Source of the DNA: Gnetum montanum | Taxonomy: Eukaryota > Streptophyta > Gnetopsida > Gnetales > Gnetaceae | Assembly: GCA_015680685.1 (NCBI GenBank) | Contig: MNCI01018082.1 | Coordinates: 127,534-191,533, forward strand | DNA length: 64,000 bases | Direction: 5' to 3' | Part shown: positions 44,785 to 54,463 of the stretch, piece by piece | How the letters are laid out: every line of letters starts with the position of its first letter | Numbering within the stretch: position 1 is the first letter of the stretch | Translations under genes and position numbers: made by a program | The notes under the pieces: generated by a model | The model's database searches: none | What the model saw: only the letters and a program-made list of their open reading frames with translations | Told to the model about the DNA's origin: nothing

Positions 44785-47611
44785 AACTCATGTGGTTCCT
44801 TGTGACAATGGTTTCTCCATGGGCTTCTTTCCTTTATCTTGTGCTCTAGGGTTCTGAAATGGATACTTTTGAATGAGTGCCTAAAGTTTTTCCTCCTCTA
44901 TCCAAGGATCATGTGTCAGTCATGCTAATGTTCCAATGTTTGATGGAGTTAGAACCTTCCATGGACACGGTAATTGTGGAAACCTCTAATTATCTTTGAC
45001 ATACTATGTCACAAATAGCTATCATTCCTCCTCATAGGCTCTAGCTTTGTCTTTGAATTCCTGATAATCTGTAAGCCATCGAGCCAATTCTACTACAATA
45101 TCCTTTTGGCCTTGGTAGCTAGCTTTTACCACCTCTAGTTGAGAGTTTTCTACCTCTAGCTTCTATAATGTCTTTTTATGTTCAACAAACTCTATCTCAT
45201 ATTTGGCATATGTGGCAACTACCTGCTTCACTAGCTCATTCCTCGAGCACCTTGCTATTAACATGGCCAAGTTGGCATATTGCAAATTTTCCAACTCCAT
45301 GTATTCTATGAGATTTGTGATCTATAGGTCCTAGCTCTTTAATTCTGCTAGTCCCAGCTCTTTAATTCTACTTGGTGGGTGAGGGCATAAGTGTCTAGTA
45401 TGCCTTACTAGTTAGTGTGTTCAGCATTGAAAGAGTTAATATGATCCTTAGCCATATAGATTTCTTTTTTGATGATCTCCTTATACATCCCCACCTGATC
45501 CTAGAAATGTTCTCTTAAGTTTTCATGCCACTTAGCTTCATTTTTCCATGTGCTTATTTCAATGGTCATCTTCTGTCGAATGACATGTACCTCCTCCATT
45601 GAGAGGATTTTGTTCTCTCTGGCTAAGTGACTTATGTCTTAGTTGACTCTTATTAGTTGTTCTTGCATTTGCTGGAAAATTTCCTCAAGGACATTCTTTT
45701 ATTTTTCAACTATTATCAATCAAATATTTTTGGTAGTAAGGAGTTTATTTTCTTCTTATAAGGCCTTGAGTGTTTTTGCATGTGCATATGTCTGAGCTTG
45801 TGCTTTTGAAGCATCCCAATCAACCTTCTCCTTTTCCATTGACACCCTTTTATTCTTCACTAATAATTTATTTAGCTATTTTGTCCTAAATGATTCTAGT
45901 TAATTGGCTAGAACAAGTTGGGATAGATCCTGCTGTTCATCTTATAGGGCAACAAACTTTTTCTGGAGTCTCCTCAACTTGTCTTTTGCATGTTCGACCC
46001 TAACCTTAGTCATGACCAACTTTCCTTTAGTGGAAATGAGATTTAATTGTGCCGCTATGAAATCTTCGAGCATGTTAAACAAGGACATCATTACTTGTCC
46101 TTTTTGCAATAAGCGATCTAGAGCATTCTGATGTTCCATAGGAGTTATTGAGGTACCAACCAGAACTTGAGCATCATGTGCTCCTGTAAAATATATTGGT
46201 GGCACAATAGAGACGTTAAATGATTTTTTGATGTGGTCCATGACTAGCTCTGCTACTCCAATTGCATCCTAGTGTTGCATGACCACTACTATGGCACCTT
46301 CACTAGTTTCTAATTGTACTTGGAATGATGCAGCATTTCTCGAGATCTGTTGTGACCAATGTGATTCCCCTCCTCCTGTTTGTATTAAGACCTCACCCCT
46401 TTCATGATCAATTGATATGGTGGGTTTTACAGCATCATTGATTACCTTAAAGATATTGGCCTCATTCCTACTTCCCCAACTGATCATTTCTACGATGGCC
46501 TTAAGATGACTCATCAACAGTCAGTAATCTTGTAGCAGTGGCGGTGATTGCTAGTCCTACTAGCCTATGAGCTATGTGCTAGGCCCTACTTCTTGTTGTT
46601 GGCTGAACCTTGTGTCTAGAAGTTGTCTAGGCCCTATTGTTTGAGGTGCAATGGGCCCAACCATTTGTTCTTATTCATGCTCCAATGTCTCATCAACATC
46701 TTTTTTTGGTGCTGGTGGCTTCAGTAATTCGGCATATAAAGCATTTTGAGCTTTTTTGGGATGTGATTAGTGTACCCTAGAATTCTAGCACACTGGCATA
46801 GCTTCCTGATTAGCCATGGAAAGGGGAGTGTGAACTTTCCTTTCTTCTGCTTCAAACCGCCTTAATATCTCTATTAAATATAAATGGGGAAAATTGACAT
46901 CAACCTTGTCCATCAAGATTTCACTTCCTCTAGCTACATAGGTAGAAATCCTATTTAACCCCTTCGTTGGGAAAATGTGATAGGTGCTAATTTTAAAATA
47001 AATTCTTTCTTCAAGGGTTAGTTTTCCATATGTTTTTTCTTCTTTTTCGTATGCCCTTTTTAGCCATACTTCTCTTTCATCTACATCAAAGTGGGTGGAT
47101 AGATGAGAAACTTTAGATCCTATATTTGGAAGATTCAGAACTTCTATAATGGCCTTTATAGAGAAATCAACTGAAATTCCAACAAGGTCAATAATGGTGC
47201 CTTCCTCTTTATTATGCCAAAATTGATAGGTTTTCCCCAAATACCATTCTTCACTTTCTGAGAGGATAGGCCATAGTAGAGATTTCTTAAGTTGATCCTT
47301 GACTGGGTCAGGGGTGAATTTGGCAAAAGGTCCAAAATTAAGTTCTACAATCACTGTAGTGAATGTGGACCTTTCCCGAATGGCTTGAACGCATTCTAGG
47401 AACAACGTGAGATGTTGTCCTTATTCAGGTGTCGTGCCCTCTTCAGCTTCTGCTTGACTAGATTATGCAGTGATAGGGGTTTCTTGATGGATGCTAAATG
47501 ATTGTGCCTCCTATTTTGCATGTTCTACATGAGGTACTAGCCTCTGCCACTTCTTAGATGTTTGGCTGCACCCTGAGAAGGTCCTCCCTATTGTCCTCAT
47601 TTAGGGGCCAT
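44785..47611 (-). pseudogene. Extra ORF of L4 (right arm)
   Basis: Mirror of 21371-24175, about 90% identical in the best protein stretch (47405-46785: FLECVQAIRERSTFTT, GISVDFSIKAIIEVLNLP, LEERIYFKISTYHIFPTKGL). Further open blocks: 46517-46269 and 46241-45942. Several N-terminal nonsense codons (AAA-TGA, CAA-TAG, ATG-TAG, GAA-TAA) sit at the same positions in both arms. A one-base difference in an A-run near 47480 shifts the N-terminus relative to the left copy. It belongs to L4, whose gag is at 61314-63686. Confidence 0.72.
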
Positions 47612-49081
47612 CTGTAATCACACAAAGATTGATTGTTAGTAAGGTTATTTAAAGAAGTTCAATTATCTCATACCTTACTCATTGTCTTTAATAAATCTTG
47701 AATTCTTTATTTAGTATAATTTTAGAGTTAGAAATTTTTCAAGTTCCCCTAAAAGTTTTAATGTTGGGCTTGATTTGCTTAGGCGACTCCAATAATAATT
47801 TAAATGATTTGGGTAAAAGAAGAAAATTAGTCTACCATGAGTTTTTAAGATTTTTTAATAGTAATTACCCCTATGATATCCTTTGGGTAATAGCAAATTT
47901 TGAAAAAGTTACATGCAAATTCTATCATACCCCTTTCCCATGACTGGGTTAAATACTCTAAGTTTAATTAGGTGTGATCAGAAAGGAAATCAGAGCATTA
48001 ATGAGCGAGATATTAATAGGTGAATGTTAGATACTTAAAGCACTAAGAATTATGGAATAAAATTTGAACTCCCCAACATAAACTATTGAAAATGACTTCT
48101 GTAGCATGCAGGGGATCCATATATATAGTTTTTATAGATGCAATATTGCATATGCGATACCACATACCTGATATTGCGTACGCGATACCGCGCACCTGAT
48201 ATCATGTTAGACTCGATAATGGGCACTCGATATCGCATCCTATCAAAAATACGGTACTTAGTAAAATTAATGATTTTTTTGTGTTTTTACAACCAAACAT
48301 GAAGGATTTGAGATAGATTGGCAAGGTCTGGAATAATGTCGAGTGGAAATTAAGGCACCGAAAGTGTAATGAGGTGGAGTTATACAATGAAGTTCTTTGA
48401 AAAGGGTGAGGAAAAAGGACATGTAGTGGTTCTAAGGAATGTTTGGTTGAAATAATGACAAAAAAAAGAATAGATTTAGCAGTGTAATACTTATAGGGTA
48501 TAAAATGATGTGGTGATGTGCAACAAGTACAAATTACAAAAGTCACGCAAGTGGATCCTCTCCAAAGCAAGTTCCAACCTATCATGCCATTGCGTAACCA
48601 CATCTTAAAATGTCTATAGATACTAGAGGGATTAAATGCAATCTGCTCTTGTGCAACAAACCACACATATGATAAGTACCACCACGATGAGGTATAAATT
48701 CTATGCTACACAAGACACAAGTTAGAAGTACTTGGACCATGAGATGAGAGGAATTATAGAAGGGATTGTAGAGATCAAGACATGAGGTAACTTACCCTGG
48801 GCAAAATAGATCCAAAGTGCTGTAGATGATTAAAGTACTATTAGCTTGTTGCTTCAAGATTAAAACCAAGTCCATACCTCTGATTAGTGACATCGCATTG
48901 TTTCACCCTAATGATAGACAACAATAAGAGCATCATGATAGCAAGGTGTACGATCACTTGGCATTTTGCGTATAGGAGTGATTTGAATTTGTCTGTGGCA
49001 TGTTTTCCTTGATATTTTCTTTTCTTTTTCTTCTTCTAGTCACTTTTTCACTTTGTCTTGCCCAATAAGGATTTGGAGAAG
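47612..49081 (-). other. Noncoding region between gag and extra ORF of L4 (right arm)
   Basis: No polymerase motif and no credible gene. Contains the mirrored candidate intron (47612-47690), the U3-like segment (about 48110-48250) and the conserved noncoding block (48530-48890). Confidence 0.6.
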
Positions 49082-49517
49082 CCTCCAACCTTTGGGCATG
49101 GGTGCATGTCTTTCTAGTGGGACCCTCTAGAAGAACATTGAGTTTCTTTATTGAGTGCCTTTATCACAACTCTTACTTGCATTTTTCGTTAGATCTACAA
49201 GGATCTTAGTACAACCAAGCTACATGATAGCACATACAAATGTCAACAAAGAGAATCCACAAGTCCACTTGATGTCACACCCTTGTCATTCCCTCTTACT
49301 CCATCACTCTTCGCTATGTGCATAATAAGTACAAAGTTACTTTAAGTTTTAATGATAAGAAGAATATCATCATACCCAGAGTAGAACCTCTTATTAATAG
49401 AATGGGTGGGTGGATGTTGTGGGCTCACTATCCAAATAATTAGTGATTTGTGATTTGATAACATAGAAAAACACCTCAATCAACAAGTCATATGAGTATT
49501 TTATTCATAAATGAGAT
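49082..49517 (-). other. L4 noncoding DNA left of the G2 insertion
   Basis: Continues L4 outside the palindrome arm. GAGAT at 49513-49517 is the left target-site copy of G2; the interrupted sequence resumes at 61226. Confidence 0.65.
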
Positions 49518-50204
49518 TGTACTGTCTGAAATCGTCGGTTCGGGGTTGGAATGACACAGAGACCAAGAGATCCCCGGACAAGCACAGAAGACCCTACCTT
49601 CGCTTGAGGACGAGCTAGAACAGATGAAGGTAGAGTACCTTGGGTGGTCCGCACGCGGATTAGACAAGTATTTCCCCCAACGTACACCTATATTCTGTAT
49701 GCTGGGTTATATGTAAATGGCGTAATAGATGTAAAACCGAGCGTAAACGTACAAGAATGTAAACAGTAGGCACACAAGAATGAATAAAAACTATAACAAA
49801 TCTTGGCCAAAAATGTAGCAATATTATTGCATAATGAAAATTACAATGCACTGGTCTATATGCAGTTGTGGATCTGACACAAGGTAGACGAAGAGCCCTG
49901 GTGGATGCAGAGGGATGATGGTATGCTGGTTTGAACTGCAGGCACAGCGTGAAGGCTGTATGCTTAGTGTGCAGGGTTGAAGTCTAGCATACAGGGTTTT
50001 TGCTCTGGTTTCTAAGTGTCTCTAGTTCTTTTTTTCTTATCTCTAGTTTTTTGCTCAAGATTGCCCCATTTTGATCTAGTGAAAAATTTGGGTTTTTATG
50101 AAATCTTGGGCATTAGATTCGGATCTAGAAGGAGATGAGTGGCTGTAAGGTGAGAAAAATTTGGATTGAGAGACAGGTGGTGTGTTGACCGAGTGCAGAA
50201 TATG

Positions 50205-50375
50205 TTACAACTATACAGCGTGCTACATGCCAGCGTACAGGATGCCAGCGTACAAGATGTCATCATACAGGATGCCAACGTATAGCATACCATCATACAG
50301 GATGCCAGCGTACAGCATGCCATCGTACAACATGCCAGCATACAGCATGTCAGCGTACAGGATGCCAACGTATAC
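50205..50375 (-). repeat. 15-bp minisatellite in the 3' LTR of G2
   Basis: About eleven head-to-tail copies close to CAGCGTACAGGATGC (plus sense), with CAGCATGC/CATCGTAC variants. The other LTR has a longer version at about 58960-59225. Confidence 0.88.
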
Positions 50376-50421
50376 CAAAAATGTACCCAGCGTACCCACT
50401 GCTTCATTTTAAGGTCAAAAA

Positions 50422-51148
50422 CTGATTTTTGGGTGCCTATGATGATGCCCAACAATTTCCCTACCTCTGGGAGTTAATTTTAGGTGAAAATATTGTTGTT
50501 TGGTGCCTGTTTTGGGCTGTTTCTGGTGGTGTACGCTGGGTTGCACGCTGGGCGTGCAGAGTATGTATGCTCAGCGTACAGGTCATGGAGGTGCATCATT
50601 TCAAGGTTGAAACTTGATTTTTGGGTGCCTGAGAGCTACTGGGGACCCTAGGGAAGGTCTTGGGAGGTCCAGACACTCAGTTCTGCCATGTTTTGACTCA
50701 TGTTTGGGGCCCAAAAGTTGTTGTACGCTAGTTGCACGTTGGGCGTATATGCTGGGCATATAGGAATGAAAGACCATCATTTGGNCTGATTTTTGGGTGC
50801 CTATGATGATGCCCAACAATTTCCCTACCTCTGGGAGTTAATTTTAGGTGAAAATATTGTTGTTTGGTGCCTGTTTTGGGCTGTTTCTGGTGGTGTACGC
50901 TGGGTTGCACGCTGGGCGTGCAGAGTATGTATGCTCAGCGTACAGGTCATGGAGGTGCATCATTTCAAGGTTGAAACTTGATTTTTGGGTGCTTGAGAGC
51001 TACTGGGGACCCTAGGGAAGGTCTTGGGAGGTCCAGACACTCAGTTCTGCCATGTTTTGACTCATGTTTGGGGCCCAAAAGTTGTTGTACACTAGTTGCA
51101 CATTGGGCGTATATGCTGGGCATATAGGAATGAAAGACCATCATTTGG
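50422..51148. repeat. 363-bp near-exact duplication around an N
   Basis: 50422-50784 and 50786-51148 are the same length and differ by only a few transitions, with one N between. Most likely two overlapping contig ends or two alleles joined end to end rather than a real tandem duplication. Confidence 0.8.
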
Positions 51149-52140
51149 AGCCCAAAATTTGATTTTCAAGTACCTGAGAGCTACTGGGGACCTTGGGGAA
51201 GGTCCTAGGGGGTCCAGACCCTCAATTATAGCATGTTTTAACTCATCTTTAGGGCCCAAAAGTTGGTCTACGCTGGTTGCACGCTGGGCCTATACGCTGG
51301 ACGTATAGGAATGAAAGACCATCATTTGGAGCCCCAAATTTGATTTTCAAGTACCTGAGAGCTACTGGGGACCTTGGGGAAGGTCCTAGGGGGCCTATAT
51401 GCTTAGTTCTTCCATGTTTTGACTCATTTTTAGGGCCCAAAAGTTGTTGTACGCTGGCTGCACGCTGGGCGTAAAGGAATAAAAGACCATCATTTGGAGC
51501 CCAAATTTTGATTTTCGGGTGGCTAAGAGCTACTGGAGACCCTGGGGAAGGTCCTAGGGGGTCCAGACCCTCAATTATAGCATGTTTTAACTCATCTTTA
51601 GGGCCCAAAAGTTGGTCTACGCTGGTTGCACGCTGGGCCTATACGCTGGACGTATAGGAATGAAAGACCATCATTTGGAGCCCAAAATTTGATTTTCAAG
51701 TGCCTAAGAGCTGCTGGGGACCCTGGGGAAGGTCCTGGGGGGTCCAAACACTCAATTCTACCATGTTTTAACTCATTTTTTGGGCCCAAAAGTTGTTATA
51801 CGCTAGTTGCACGTTGGGCGTACAAGAATGAAATACCATCATTTGGAGCCCAAAATTTGATTTTCAAGTGCCTGAGAGCTACTAGGGACCCTGGGGAAGG
51901 TCTTGGGGGGTCCAGATGCTCAATTCTAGCATGTTTTGACTCATCTTTGGGGCCCAAAAGTTGCTCTACACTGGTTGCACGCTGGGCGTATACGCTGGTC
52001 ATACAGGAATGAAAGACCATTATGTGGAGCCCAAAATTTGATTTTCAAGTACCTGAGAGCTACTGGGGACCTTGGAAAAGGTCCTTGAGGGTCCAAACGC
52101 TTAGTTATGGCATGTTTTGACTCATTTTGGGGCCCAAAAG
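51149..52140 (-). repeat. ~170-bp tandem units in the 3' LTR of G2
   Basis: Units contain GAATGAAAGACCATCATTTG, GAGAGCTACTGGGGACC, GGGGAAGGTCC, CATGTTTTGACTCAT and TACGCTGG(C/T)TGCACGCTGGG, in this order. Counting from 50600 there are about eight copies. Confidence 0.88.
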
Positions 52141-52414
52141 TTGCTGTACGCTGGGCTATACGCTAGCCAACATACACCAAGGTTTTCCCAGAGTATACTT
52201 GGTCAAAACCAAGTATTTTGGACCCAAAACTTGAAATTCCTGATGCCAGATGTTGATGTAGTTACTTGTGGGTCCCAAGGAACTCTCTCTTGTTCAAATA
52301 TGCTCCGTTTGATGCTATTTTTGAGGTTCACAAGTTTGGGTCATGATAGGAAGTATCATGACTTCGCTTGATTCATGTCTGAAAGTGCTGGGTCCAAATT
52401 TTTGTGGTGTTTCA

Positions 52415-53600
52415 TTGGCCCCTCTTTGTTGACGCTTGGAGGAATCGACCCAAGAAGCATCGACAAATAAGTACAAAACACCATAAGCAACTTTGTAGCA
52501 TCGTCCTTTGACACTTGGCCATATGTCCTCGCACTGTGTTCAGAAGCACTTGGGATTGGGAAGTGAAGTTTTGAGATGATATCTAGAGAAGATGTTTGCA
52601 ACTGTGGGATTGGGAATTGATCAAGGGATTGTGCTGGTGTGGGAGAGGAGTATTCATCTTGTGCAAAAAATTCATGTTGTTCCTTTTTGATGGTCAATAT
52701 TTGATAGACTTGGAACCAAGGCATGAGGAGTGCGTCCTTTGGAGGAATGAGACTCTTTTATCATGTTTGAGAGAACTCATTGTCACAACCAAAGCCACGC
52801 AATGAGGTGATGCGTTCTTTGGAGAAACAGGATCCTTGTGGAGTGTCTAAGGGAAACCATTGTCCGACAGCCAAACCCACGCAGTGAGGTGAGACATGAT
52901 GGTTTGAGACACGAGTACTTCTTTCCAAGACAATTGCCTTCTCACCTGGGGCTTGTATGGGAAGTGTCAAGGGTCTTGTGGTTCATTTTGCTCTTTGCTC
53001 TTTTTTTCTTTTCTTTTTCTTTGCTTTCTTTTTTTTTCTTTGCTTTTTTTTTGTCTCTCTTTTTTGTTTCTTTTTTTTTGTCTCTTTGTTTTTTGGAAAG
53101 AGCTTTCTTTCAATTTTGCACTCATGCTCATGTGCCATATTGTGTGTTGCAGTTGCTTGAGAGTGTCACAGCATGTAACAGTGTGCTTAAAGTTTTGGGA
53201 TGTACTGGGTGTATCTAGGAACTGTAACTGGGTAGGAAAGGGAATAAGAATGTTGGGGAAATGGAGAATGTATTGGGAACTGGGAATGTACTTTTGAACA
53301 GATTGATTAACCTGGTTACGTGCATCAGAAACAATGTGGCACCTTGTCACCATAATGAAGTGTATCTGTGTATGAGCACCACTGGGTGTCATCCTGAAAC
53401 ACAACTTCAAGAAGACAAGAAAACCACAAGTGAATGAGTTAGCAAACACTTCAGGCATGAATGTGACTAATGCAAATGGAGGCACCATGTGAAACTTAAG
53501 GTAAACAAAATGAGCAGCAATAGTCTTGTCAGAGCCGGTGTGATGAATGATGCAGCAGGCATAGATGAAGAAATGTCATGAATTATAGAAGCATATGAAT
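52415..53600 (-). other. 3' noncoding region of G2
   Basis: Polypurine tract next to the LTR, an almost pure T/C-rich run on the plus strand (about 52985-53095, a polypurine run in element sense), and DNA homologous to G1's 3' region. No gene; lysine-rich frames across the purine run are compositional. Confidence 0.65.
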
Positions 53601-53614
53601 GTGCCAGAAATGAT

Positions 53615-53880
53615 CTATCCAGTTTATAGTCTAAGAGGACTATCATGGGTTAGTTTTACGTCATAACCCGTTGGACATTGCCAGTTTATCATTGTAGCAG
53701 ATGGTACGATGCTAGTTTATAGTCGTGGAGGACTATGAAGAGGCAAGCTAGTTTATAGTCTTAGCGGACTCTGGTGAATGAGTGTGATAGTTTAGTGTCA
53801 TGTCGAACAGAGCTTTGTGGTGTCAGTTTACCTTCATGATGTCAGGACATTCTGTGGTATCAGTTTTAAGTCATAATGCT
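53615..53880 (-). repeat. Tandem array in the 3' region of G2
   Basis: About eight degenerate units of ~35 bp, in element sense close to GTCCGCTAAGACTATAAACT. It corresponds to the G1 array at 34861-35375. Confidence 0.8.
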
Positions 53881-53917
53881 AGGACTGCTCTGTGTGGATG
53901 CATGCGTGTGCGTCTGT

Positions 53918-54463
53918 ATGATCTTGTAAACAAAAGCTACTAGAAAAAATAATATTAAATAGCAACTGCAGAAAACATGAACTGAAATGCACCAATAAAT
54001 AGAAAATAATGTGAAACAGTGGTAGTTTAAGGCCTTTTCAGGCCATGAGAGAACACATAAGCTAATACAATACAAACTAAGGTGACGTATGCACAACAAA
54101 CAAAGGTAAAGAGTGGACAGAGATCAGACGTGTCTTTGGCCACAGAGGAGTCTTGATTATGTGGTTGTTTCTTAGTCGGACATGGTCTATATGATCCTGT
54201 AAACAAAAGATACTAGAAAAAATAATATTAAATAGCAACTGCAGAAAACATGAACTGAAATGCAAAAATAAATAGAAAAAAATGTGAAACAGTGGTAGTT
54301 TAAGGCCTTTTCAGGCCATGAGAGAACGCGTAAGCTAATACAATACAAACTAAGGTGATGTATGCACAACGAACAAAGGTGAAGAGTGGGCGGAGATCAG
54401 ACGTGTCTTTGGCTGCAGAGGAGTCTTGACTATGTGGTTGTTTCTTAGTTGGACATGGTCTAG
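53918..54463 (-). repeat. 273-bp tandem duplication at the end of G2 gag-pro
   Basis: 53918-54190 and 54191-54463 are about 93% alike. The unit covers the C-terminal coding end (PCPTKKQPHSQDSS...LKRP stop) plus following DNA, so the last ~50 codons occur twice; only the upstream copy can be read as part of the ORF. Confidence 0.85.

Larger units (their letters stand above)
35590..49081. repeat. Right arm of giant inverted repeat
   Basis: Mirror of 19902-33360. At both of its ends the sequence continues naturally: inward into G1's array and integrase, outward into L4's noncoding DNA. The left arm is discontinuous at both ends. This suggests that the right arm is the source. Confidence 0.93.
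49518..52414 (-). repeat. 3' LTR of G2
   Basis: Contains a 15-bp minisatellite (about 50205-50375) and about eight ~170-bp units (50600-52140). Includes a 363-bp near-duplication around an N at 50785 that is probably an assembly join, so the real LTR may be about 2.5 kb. Confidence 0.9.

Noticed and set aside
19902-49081. The inverted repeat as a giant DNA transposon with terminal inverted repeats
   Set aside because: No target-site duplication at the outer edges, no transposase, arms end inside other elements, and the spacer is ordinary gypsy pol.
19902-49081. The inverted repeat as a pure assembly hairpin artefact
   Set aside because: Arms differ by about 5% with independent indels and private stop codons; an artefact would give near-identical arms. 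Junction reads are still needed.
50096-50455. Cys/Leu/Ala-rich frame (repeating CTLASC) in the G2 LTR, with the like at 58853-59248
   Set aside because: Translation of the 15-bp minisatellite, which is divisible by three; it lies in a U3 region and has no separate support.
51249-51608. Repeated GPKNESKH/GPSPGSPVALRHLKIKF frames in both G2 LTRs
   Set aside because: Open frames through the ~170-bp LTR repeat on both strands; no evidence of coding beyond the repeat itself.
52967-53488. Lysine/arginine-rich minus-strand frame of 173 codons
   Set aside because: It runs across a long T/C-rich low-complexity tract; the Lys/Glu/Arg pattern is compositional.
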